Made by a program: the position numbers and the translations under genes. Of a stretch of 64,000 nt of DNA, positions 36,001 through 48,000 are shown in pieces (the stretch's first letter is position 1; every line of letters begins with the position of its first letter). The notes under the pieces were generated by a model, which was not told the DNA's origin, searched no databases, and saw nothing but the letters and a program-made list of their open reading frames with translations. Source of the stretch: Branchiostoma floridae (taxonomy: Eukaryota; Chordata; Leptocardii; Amphioxiformes; Branchiostomatidae); the NCBI RefSeq assembly GCF_000003815.2, contig NC_049993.1, positions 9,509,458 through 9,573,457 of the forward strand, in the 5' to 3' direction.

Positions 36001-39000
36001 GTGGGGGGGTAGTAGTCGATGGGCTCCGTTTTGAAAATCTGCATGGTGTTCTGGTCGGCGGTGAGCGCATCCTGCTGGTGCGTGACGACCATCCTGTTCT
36101 GCATCTCGGGGCCGTAATGTCCGTTTTGCTCCAGCCGCTGCATCCGTAGGTACTCCATCCGGTTGCTAGATGAACCGTCGAAGACCTCGTCAGAGTGCCG
36201 GTGCCCGTTGGGAAGTGAGGCGTGGCTGAGAGGCGTGGTGGTAAAGTAGCTTCTCGTGTTTCCCGAGCTGTGCGACTGCGGGCTGCTCAAGTTCGTTCGC
36301 GCGACCAGGTGACCGTACCCTCCAGGCGGGATCCCGGGCTGGGGAGACGCGCTAGCAGACGACCCTCTTGACCCATTGATGTACGCGACCAGGGATGTCG
36401 GAGATGTTCTTATGATCATGTTCAGGTCTAAACCCTCATTGGAGAGAGGGGAGAGAGACAAGGCACGTTTGCGTCCGCGACCGGAGAGGGAGGATCGAGC
36501 AGAGTGTCGCGGGCTGGCGAAGCTCGAGCCTCCTGGGGACGGGAAGTCGGGGATGGGGAAGGGGGAGAGGGAGTTGCTGCTGGTCGCGTAGTGCGACATG
36601 GAGCTTCCCGGCGGGAGATAGTAGTTGTCGCCGAGCTCGCTCCCCAAAGAACCGTGCCCGCTGGCAGGGGTTAGCAGCGACGGCCCCCGCGACCACTCCT
36701 GCTTGATGGACACGGCGGTGCCCAGGAACGCTCCCTTCACGGATTCGGAGGAGCTGCGTGTGATCGAGCCCTCGCGCGACATCATGTGGTGTCCGTGGGG
36801 GTCACGCGGGGTCATCCGGATGCTGGAAATGTCACTGGGAGCGGGGGACGCCGCCGGGAGGTTCAGGGACGGAGGCGGAGGGAGGGGCATGTTTCTGAGA
36901 AGCGTGCCCTGGTTCCCCGGAGGCTGCTGGTGCGACAGGGAGTGGTGCGGGTGGCTGTAACTCGCGCTGGACGTCGGCAATGGGTCAAGTCGTGGGCTGG
37001 GGATCGACTGCGATGACATGGCGCCGTGGGACACCTGGCCAGGGTTCATGCAGGACGATCCAAACCCCATTTCTGCAGGGACAACAAAGACAAAAAAAAT
37101 TGAGTTACACTACTTGTAATGAAATATGAAAAGGAACAGTTACATAAACAGCAAAGTTATCATCATAAAGCCACTTGCAATGAAAACAATAAAACCACAA
37201 AAAGCAACGGTTACCTGTACAGCAAAGTTAAAAATATATCAATCTATTTTCTTGTTTCTAGGACTAAAGATAATATTGCTAAAGAAGAAAATTAACATGG
37301 AAACAAGCTGTAAAGGGAACTGTTCTTTAGAAACAGCTTCATGGAGTGAATGTAGCCCAGCTCGATTTTTCTTCCCATTCCCATCTTGACCTCTTTCTAA
37401 ACTTTCAATTGAAAATGTCTGAGGAACAAGAAAATAAATTGATAAGGCTTGAATAGCAAAGAAAACAGCTACCTAATACTATACTTCAGGTGTTTTCACT
37501 CCATCGTTAAGATTGGTTCATTGACCTTACATCTTATAAATATCCATCTCTAATACATGCCACCTGTTAGATTCTTATATATAGACAGTTTAGTTTCTTA
37601 CCATGAAACAAGAATGACGGAAATTGTCTGGACACTATAATTGATATCATACCATTTCATTCACTCATTCATATTACGTTTTTTTGTATTATATGTATGA
37701 TGCAAATTTATATGTACAAATGTAATATATGTTTGTATGTACATTTGTTGTCTAGCAACACAACTCAAGATACTATGGAGTAGTCAAACTTGGTGTGTAG
37801 TTAGGTCATGTCCTGTGGAAATGTTTCATCCCCCCATTGGCTTTCCTTGGTACTGCAGTTGAACTTTTGATTTTGATATATCATCAACTTCTATGCACTG
37901 CAAGGCAATGGTCATAAACTCATGATTTTTAAGTGGTAAAGGTCCTGTGCTCAGGAAGAAGTGACACAAGTTTAGGCCCTCTATAGCTTGTGAAGTTTGC
38001 TGAGGGCTTAAGTTTTCTGTCCGGTGAATGTACTGCACAGAAGACAGGGAAGGAAGCAAGCACTTTCTTGCCATTGAATGTTGCTGGCAAAGCGTAACAT
38101 TGTGTACACAGATCTTCACTTTTGCCTTTTCTGTTTCGAGCCTGGTGTGTTTCCAGTTCTAAATGGAGGGTGGTATGTGTGCAGTATAATGGGATATATG
38201 ACGCCTGGCTTAGGTTTTACATTCTAAAGACTGTCAGTGACTTATAGCCTTCGTGACAATTACTCTTGCAAACTTCCTACTAGGATTCAAAGCTTAAAAA
38301 AACTTTTCTGTGATCACCATCAAACTACCATTTAAAAGGCAGACAAAGAAGGTTATAAGCGTCATATCCATTTTCTTCTTGCACTCATTTCGCAACGTCG
38401 GTATGAAATCGACTCCCGGTGTCGCATGTCTGATCCGTATAGGCCGCCTTTTCACTGCCAGAGGCGCTCAAGCATGGAGGGAGTCTACTGCTACCTTTTG
38501 ACAAACGGCTATTTTCAGGGACCAAATCTCCCTCGCCGATGAGTGGACAAGTCTACCATAACATGTTAATTGGGGTTGGAGGCTTTGCAGTGCAGAAAGA
38601 GGATTATCTCCTAGTCCTGAAGAATGGATGTTGCTGGTACAACAGCAGACAAGGGAAGCCATTAGTTAGAGAGAGAGAGAGTACGTGTCGGTGTTTTTAC
38701 AGCGTTACATGTGGCTAAGTGCATGATGTATATGCACAACAAGTGGACCAGTCGCTAGCCTGACCGAACGGACGGCCTCACAAACGACGTCCGTCAACCG
38801 CGCAGTATTTTGTGCTGACGTGTCATTTGATAATGTTACATCGGACACTGATACCCCAATCACCTGACGACTCAAAACGACTGCGGTCAACTACGCAGTA
38901 TTTTTTGGGGCTGATGTCACCCATTCATATGTCATTTGATACTCATATCAGATGAAGAGAACACTTATATCAAGTCAGCATCACTGATAATTTATTAGGT

Positions 39001-42000
39001 CGGATTACAATACAAATGCGAAATGATTAAGTTATTTTCAGTAAGCTAATAAACCCAAACTACAGTTGCTACATAATCTTAATTGCTTGATTACGCTTAA
39101 TTAAGCTTAATTACTCCAGAGACTACTAGAGCCCCCCCCAAAAATTATTCTTTATTGCCTACATAGTGTTTTTCCTAAAGGTTGGAGATCAACTTTATGA
39201 CATTGACATGCTAAACATTCTAGGCAATATCTACTACTAATCAATTTATTTTAGATGGGGACAATTTCAATACTTCTACATGTGTCTGCTTACAAAATTA
39301 CATTTATTTGCTGTAATCTGTTATTTCAGGCAAAAAAATTGCTGACAGATCTAGAGGTTTATGCGATAAACAACACACAAAAGAAGCCAAAGTTCGCTTG
39401 TTATTGGTAAGAGGGTGGCGTGCGCTTGTCTACTTGGGCCGCAGGAATGTTTATGAGTGTGATAAAAAAGCACACATACCTGGTCAGATCTGTAAAACAT
39501 GCACACCTGCTGAGGTCTGTAAACACTTGACCAGGAAAGTTTTAACAAGGACTGATAACCGCATAACTTGGGGTAATTATCTTAAAACTATTGCATTCTT
39601 TCTGGCATTCTAAGGTCACAGCAATTTAATTGGTTAGCCTCTGATTTAAGAAAAATATGCCACTAGTGCTGGATTGGAATATAAAGTTATTACAGGGTCT
39701 GCAGGAAAAGTCTGTTCCTAATGGCCCAGTCAGCTACAGGGAGTGGAAAAAATCAAAAGTTTTCTTCCCTTTTATAACTTGCTTATTGTTTTATTTTTAT
39801 AAAATGTCTGAGATAAAGAACCAAGAAAATAAATTTGTGTCACTTTACAAAGAAGATTTACAGTTACATGTCAAAGATGAATCATTATGTCTAATATGGT
39901 GAAATTGACTGTAATAAAAGTGTGTTGTAAAGAGTCAATTTTAAGTCCTCTGCAGGCACTCATTTTTGACAGCAAAATTAGAATACAATACAATATGTCT
40001 GTTTCCCTGTCCTTAATGTATGCCCTTACACAGTTCTGGTACTTATTTGCAATTAATCACTTTCATGCTAGCAGTTACCCATGGCTAGTCCTTACATAAC
40101 GTCGTTAAATAAAGTTGTTGTAATGTAATATCATGATTTTTGTTTCTACTAAATTTTCAGTAATTCAAAGATTATACCAGGTATATGTGTTTTTTTCAAA
40201 GGCTAAGATTCAAATACATATCTGCCATATGATGACCTTTGAACTTAAAAGTGTCTGAAAAATGGCTGAACTCTTCAAGCAATACAATCAAAATACGATC
40301 CTGTTAGATTTTGTAGATAGAGCACATGGCAAATAACTATTATCATGAGGAGTCACGAGTGACCAGGGTCCAATATGCTACCGTCGGTCCATGTACCGCA
40401 TACCTGGAATATTTATTACACCGGAGCAAATCTGACCCTTGCGTCACCTCAACTGGAGTGTTTACTGTTAAGTTTCACCATATCGGGTCGTGGAGCCGAA
40501 TCTACGCAATGTGTTTGTTTTCTTGTTGATTTCGTCCGGGAGAATGCAAGCTATGTCACCAAGAGGAAGACCTTTCACTGAGCACACTGACATATAACTG
40601 CCAAAAGTTGTTGGTACTTGTCCTTTAACATACTTTTAGGATGATAGAATCTTTATTAGCATGTTTTATCTCAACTAGATTAGACTTTGGTATTCATGCC
40701 AGGAAGATTTTTTACTAGTGCAACACCGAAACAAACTGCCTTCAATTTGAGACAATTTCCTCATTGTTTTACAGTACCGGTCTATAAGGACATTTTCTTG
40801 ATAGAATCTTTATAAACATGTTTTTATTATTTTTTTTATTATTCTTTATTTCAGGCACTACAGGCCCATAACAAGACATTCAATTAAAAACCGGGAGACA
40901 TATATATACATATAAATACAGAATGGGTACGACCGGATGGTGTTAATGGTATGTACAAAATTAAAGCATTAGCGCTTGTAGACCAGATCAACATAGTGTT
41001 GCCAGTATTCACAGAGAGAGAACATGTTGGAATGGATTGTAAGCTTAATGATACTATTGTTCGAGTTAAAAAGGCGAGTGACAAAAGAGTGGGTCAGTTT
41101 CCTTCTCCGGGCATCAAAGGTGTCTACTCCCATTGACACAAACGTTTTATCTCAAAAAGATTAAAACTCTATGTATATACGTTGTACTTTGGTACTCATG
41201 CCATCACTGCCAGGAAGATTTTGCACTAAGCCACACTGAAACAAATTGCCATCAATTGGAAACAACTTACTCATTGTTTAACCTGCTTTAAAGACATTTT
41301 CCTGATAGAATCTTTATTAGCATGTCTTATTTCAATGAGATTAATATCATGTGTATACCTGTTTGTACTTTGGTGTCTTAAAATACAGGTGTAACAGGAA
41401 GCTGGGGATATAAAACACACCTTTGTCATACCTTAAGGGTTTAGTCATTGAACAAACACCTGCGCTGTTGATTTTGCTCATTTTACTTCCTCTTCAGAGC
41501 AAAACCAATATCTTCTCAACTTTTTTTGGACAAGAAAGTTTCCACAAACTCTTGGATTGCTTTTCTTAACATTTTTGGAATCCTTTGGTAAAGTTTGCTC
41601 CATGTAGTCAACACCTTTGCACTTTACAAGAGATAAGATGGATCAAATGACCTAGACTACATGAAATGCTTCAGTGATTTCAATTAGCTTTTGACAACCT
41701 ACAGATAACGTTTCTACCATAAGTTGAAGGCGCTTCTTTCAAACATCAAGTACACATTGGAATTCCATTGTACACAATTGTATACATGGGAAAAGAAAAG
41801 ACATATTTATGCATAATTATTCTTTAATACGTTTCTGAAGGAAAACATTGTTTTTGTTGGCCTACTGACCAGTTCTTCTTATTCTTTTCTGTAGTCAAAC
41901 GAATCAAAACTCCTCACGACTCAAATGTCCAATGACGTCAACATTCTGCATTTTCGTTGAAAATGTGGCCTTTCTAGTTTAACTTTGGAAAAATTGGTGG

Positions 42001-45000
42001 TGCAACTGTATAAATAAACACTGTGGTATCTCTATACGTTAGGTGAATTGTTCAGACATGCACGGGCCATTAATTCAATGTCAACACATAAAAAATGTCT
42101 GTTTCTCAAGTTAATGTGCTGAAAAGACCTTCAGCATTACCTGTGCATTGTCACGTAAGACCCTTCATGTTTTAAATAGTGTAGGTTTCTATTTCACTGA
42201 TTAAGAATAATTCTTGCTCTGGCTCTCCGATAGAAATGTTCCCTCTCAGTTACGTATTTGCTGCCCAAATAGAGTCTGAAGAGCCGTGTGCTTCAGACGA
42301 AATGGAGCCTCCCCAAAAATGCAAGTTTGCACACTTGATACGACATGTAACTGAGTGCGCAAACCTGGCATGCTAGCCCCTATTGAATAACATGCTAATG
42401 TAAAGTTTGCCTACAACTCTGGGCCCTTTGCTTGGGGAAACCCAAGCATTTTAAGTGGAACAACATATTTTAGACCAATTTGAAAAGACAATCTTGAACT
42501 TCTCACAATTTGCATAGATACACATCTTTGTTTCACTATATCATGCTTTAGAATCTGAAGAATTTTTCCCTCCACTTTTTGTACGACATTTCTTTGTTTC
42601 CAATCTGACAATATTTGCTGTAGACACTTGTGCCGTTTCAGAGACAGACTGACCTTGTTTAAGGTTCTTTGACCCATACAATTTTTCAAATAAGTCTTGA
42701 AAGCATAATATTCACCACAAAACAATAATGTCATATTGGATGACCAAACAAGTAAACTGAAAACATGACGTGTTTTCAAAATGACATGTAAACAGGCTTA
42801 ACAGTCAAACCTGTCTATGGTGACCACTCGAGGGACTTGCAGAAAATGGTACTATGTAGACAGGTGGCCACTATAGAAAGGATTCCTATTGCTTGGGTCA
42901 ATGGTTAGAATAATCTAAGGGACCACCAAAAAGTGACCACAATGGCCAAGTGGTCCTTATGAAGAGGTGGTCACTAGTACAGGTTCGATTGTAGTACATG
43001 TAGTGCTAAGAAACGTGTTACGTTGACAGTGCTGCACTGGTAATAGAACCAGCATGGCGCCCGAAGGCAGCCTTCCACCTTCTTGTTGTGACAACTCCAA
43101 AACATCAACACCGAGCATAGCACCACATTGCACAAGAAAGAAGCCGAATCACCAATACAATAGGCTTGTGACACACTTGAGTAGTGGCCATGCATCCTTT
43201 TATGGAAACAAAATTTCCTCACCTATTCCACGAAAGAAGGGCATGATTTTCTTTTGTTGTTACTTTTGTCCCTAGCAAAACATGACCACATATCTAACAT
43301 CATCACAGCCAAGCTTGTAGGGAAAGTGCTTTTTCCACCTTTCCAAACAATTTTTTACTGTGTACAAGAAAAGAATCATCCTTAATGCTCGACTGAAAAC
43401 TTTGTTTCCTTTCTTCCAGGCAAAAGACAAGAAAAAGATGACTGTATAATTTACCTCAACAAATTGCTCTAGTCATTAAGAAATGTTAGCAGCATTTCCT
43501 TGCCTCATACATGTAGTGGACATGTTGTGTCAACAGCACTTTAAAAAGAAACTTTTGTACAGAAAAAAATCAAATGATACCAACATGAAAAGGATCCTAA
43601 TATTTCTATGTCAATAATTCAACTCAACAGAATTATTAAAAAATATCAATCTTACCAAAAAAAAGTGCAAATGAAAAATTATTTTCACCAAAAAAAAGAT
43701 TTGAGGTAAGAAGACCAAAAAATATATGTTTTTCCACTCAAGGCGAATGGAAATAAGCAAAGCCATCAACACAAACCATCCAAAATAAAGCCCAAAATTT
43801 ACCATTTCCCTTCTGAAGAGACAAAACCACAACCACCTGTTGCAGCCCTAAAATCTCAACATACAAACTGGGACATATCCAGTTCTCTTCCTCCCCCCAT
43901 TGTCTTGGAGACAAAAGTCAGATTGTGTGTCTTTTGAACAATCAATTTGAACTGTTTTCTGATCATTTTTCAACATCAGCTCCCCACTGGGTTCCATGAT
44001 ACCACCACACAAAAAAACGTGTCGAGGCCTTGTCAAGATTGTCGTCAATGCCCAGCACATCTGAAGTGCAATGGTACATGTCTTAAAATAACTTTAAGTT
44101 TAACTTCGTGCATTTTTTCTCATGTGGTGGTATTATGGCATCCAGTGCAATTAACTTATTAAGTGGGTCAATGTTAACTTTTCTCAAACTTAAGACTGTA
44201 TTTTTTAATGTCAGTACACAATAGGAGTCAGTACACTAGACTGTCTAACAGTTATAGTTGTCTTGGAGACAAAGGTTAGCTGCAGTATTCTACAGGTTAA
44301 TGCCTTCACCCTGATAAATGACCAGGAGTGTACTTGGTGGGATAAAGGGCCTGGGAGATAATACACGAAGCTGGCCACGGGGGCAAAGGTCGTGTCACGT
44401 TTCAGCGACCGCTTCTCGCCGATCACCTAACATCAGTGGCGCGCAAACGCATTCCTCGCTAGCTAACGGTACGCTCGTTTCCCAAACAAATATCGTCAGG
44501 GATCTTCCCACAACCAGCAGGTAGACTAAGTTTTATTTAATTAAAGGATCTACCCCCTTTTTCCCCAGAGTGCTACCTGGCTTTGACGCATTAACAACTG
44601 TTTCCTCACCCTGTTTGCGGACCAAATTTGCGCAACACTGCTGCGGGGAATGGAACGACGCACAACAAAGGAATAAGATACGGTATGACGGGCGCACAAA
44701 ACATGATGGACTGCTCCGCAATCAACTTATCATGCGGTACCCACGTCACTTCTATCGTACAAGGTCTGTTGTTCACCTGTCTGCCGTTTCTACGAACTTT
44801 GTGAAATCTCTGATGTCTGGGACGCAGAAAAACTTCAACAGCCACCAGCCACCACCATTCGTCTCTTTAAGTTTAAGCACAGTGCCACACAAAAAAGGAA
44901 CTTGATTTATTTTACAAGCAATTTGTGCCTAATACAATTGAAGTGAACAAGAATAGTTGCATATATCATTCTTTTCGTTTTCCAATCAAAAACGTAAGAT

Positions 45001-48000
45001 TTACAACTGAACAGTTTGTTTTATTACCACGTACTCACTGACAAACTTAATACAGAGCAAATGTCCCCCACAGCGAATACTATGATAAAGTGCAGTTTTT
45101 GATTTGAGTCGTATATCTATCCGAACAAAGTATTACAAGGGAAGCACCTGCTGAATATGCTTCTCAATAAGTTTGACAAACAGGTTTCCAAAGGAATGGG
45201 GACAAACCATTAACAGGTGGTTGTTGCTTTGGGGAAGATTCAGTAACATTAGTGAAGGGTTTGTGCAGAAGAAATAAAATGTAATGTGTGTTTTCTGTAA
45301 CTTTCTGAGAAAGGTTTTTGTTAAAAAAAATAAAAGTTATTTGTTGTTCCATTTAATGCAATAAGTATCTATTGTATCCCTTTCAACTCTGTAAGTTATA
45401 ACCTTTCTGAAAATATTTTTAACATTTTGGGGCTTCTTACTTAACACATTCTTCTACGATACATTACGGAAAAGTGGTTATAGGTCATGCATTTCTCGTT
45501 CAGGCTTAAGGTTTTCAAATACTAGTTTAGGTTACATTAGATTTGAACCCACTTGTAAACATTCTTTATGGCAGCTAAATATTGCAAATGAAAGTCATAC
45601 AGAGCCCAAACACCAACAATAACTCAACAACGTTTTAGCATTTCAGCTATGGTGTAATTAATAGGCTGGCTCAGGTTTACCACTCTTCTGCTAATGGGGT
45701 AACTTTCCTATTTGGCATAAAGCCCAACCTCTACATCTGCTTGGAGCAGGGCTGTCTCCAGCTTAATTTTTTTTTCCGTCCTACTGATTGTTTTGGAGCT
45801 AATGGTGTTGATTTTTCTTGTACAATCTGTCATTTTAAGCTTATGAAACACATTTTCATCAATTTCATGTACTGAAGTTCAGATTTTTGGGATGGAATTT
45901 TTGTTCGTCTCAACAAGCAAATTTCCAGGAAGGGGGCCAGGTCCTGGATAGCCTCTACCAGGCTTCACAGGTCGCTGGAAAAGTAGTAGAAATTGGCCAA
46001 ATAAGACAGAAAACACGCCAGAGGAGTTAGATGGTCCTATGGTCACAAACTGTACTAGCCTGGTATCCGACCGTATTATAGCTCCCAAGTCTCTTCTGTC
46101 CTCTCTGCTATCCATATCGTATCTCTGCAGAGAGGACAGAAGAGACTCGGGAGCTATAATACAGTTGGATACCAGGCTAAAACTGTACTCCTTGGCCATC
46201 TACACATGTATGTACTCTGGTATGTTTTCTATCTTATTTGGCCTATTTTTCCAGCGACCTGTTGAGCCTGATAGAGGCTGGAGTCAGCCCTGGCCAAGCG
46301 TTACTCCAGCGACCATGTTGCCGTTAGGAAGTCTGTCAGTGTTTGCCGGACAGCTTTAGGTGTGTGAGACTGGCACAGTAATGGTTGTAGAGTGCCTTAC
46401 AGGCATGTCTCCCCACCCTACCCAACATCTGGTAATCCCTCCTACAAACACACCAGCACTGAAGGTGTGAACACTCAAAACACACTCATTAAGAAAACAA
46501 ACCAGCCACCAGTCGTAAAGGAATAAAAACAACAATTCCTCATCAAATTTTATCACTTTGTAGTGTACAATTTATCACCACTGTTGTTGCTGCTCTGTAC
46601 AAAATTCCAGTAAAACACAGAGAACATTGTCAAGTATGGCTTTAAAAACAGAATTTCCTTCACGATTTGTCTTCTTTGAATTACATCTCACCTAGTAACA
46701 TTCAATTTATCGCCATTGTTGTTGCTATCGTTGCTGCTCTATACGATATTCCAGTGAAACACAGAGAATATTGTGAAGCAATTTGGCTATAAAAAAATAA
46801 TTTCCGTCACAATTTATCTTTTTAAATTTCATCACCTCGTAACATTCAATTTATCACCATTGCTGTTGTTTTTCTATACCTTATGCCAGAAAAACAGACC
46901 AAGAAATGTAATGAATATTCATATCTAGCGGCTCTTTATATAGGACATTAGAACGTTATGTCGTCAGGGCTGTCAGTAATTGTCTGTGTCTGCAGCCCTC
47001 AGTTCTTGTGAACACAACAATTCAACGCGCATAGAAACGTGAGTGTTATAAGCACCAAACTTTTCCCCCCAATAAAAGTTGACTTTTTCTATCAGGTTCT
47101 AGAAATAATGTTTTGTGTATTTTTATACTTTGTAGAGGAAAATAGATATTTGAGGAGCCATACATAATTTATTTCATGCGGATAATTGTTTGACTTAAAT
47201 GAAACATTTTCTAAAAAGACATATTGGTATCCAAATTGAAAAAAAAAATTCATTTCGATGTTTTAAGCTATATACATTTTCAAAGCCAATCAACTTTGTT
47301 TGTGGAAAACAGAGACAGTTGTACTTGTAGTAAGTCACTGACAGCAATATCAATTATGTGATGGGAAAAAAATCAAAACCGTCAAAAAAAAAGTCAAAAA
47401 CTTTTTGTATTTGTTGGGGAACCAAGCACATTTCATTGAAAAAATTTGCATCAATTTGAAGCCACCTCTAATCAGAGTTCATATCAGTCCTGGTCTATAC
47501 ATCACAATTACATGTAGGCTACGCTCCACAAACATACACATTCCACAGGCATACTTGATAAGAATTCTCCTATCAACAATTATTGTCCTGGTAACCAACA
47601 TTCCTAGAAGCCTCATAAGAGATAGCAAGGCCTATATAATGATCGGTATCATTGTTTAGGGTTGGATGTTTGAGACACAGTTATTGCTGTAATAATATGG
47701 TATTACTTTTAGTACAAGTCATGCCAGCAACAAAAGGTGTCCTGAATAACTGCAGGCATCATCTATATATTTACAGTTTTCTCAGACAGTGCAAGGAGAA
47801 GAGCAGCTCATAGTTGACATGACAAGAGCAGAGTTGCCAACCCGCAAATAAGTAATATTTATATCTTCCGAAGAACCAATGCAGCATAAATGTTGTGAGA
47901 GAGCTTTAGAATTGGTGAAAACAGAAGATGCAACTAAAATAAATCAGGTTACTGCGATCAGTCTGGATACTGAGTTTGAAATACCTTGTCATTATAATTG

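Larger units (their letters stand above)
45747..46292. mobile_element. hAT-like MITE, host of a nested insertion
   Basis: It begins CAGGGCTGTCTCCAGC and ends, reversed, CAGGGCTGACTCC. Its interior matches the copy at 27958-28166. It is split by the element at 45949-46279. Confidence 0.6.

Noticed and set aside
35592-37070. Glis treated as a single 492-codon gene
   Set aside because: The ORF reads through the GTAAGC donor at 35645 and breaks finger 3; the upstream and downstream exons join in phase.
35646-37072. Assignment to GLI or ZIC instead of GLIS
   Set aside because: The finger linkers and [20 protein letters not shown] are GLIS1/3-type; GLI has [20 protein letters not shown] at that place.
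44570-44905. 111-codon plus ORF in a GC-richer intron patch
   Set aside because: No motif and no splice support; more likely a regulatory or neutral patch.
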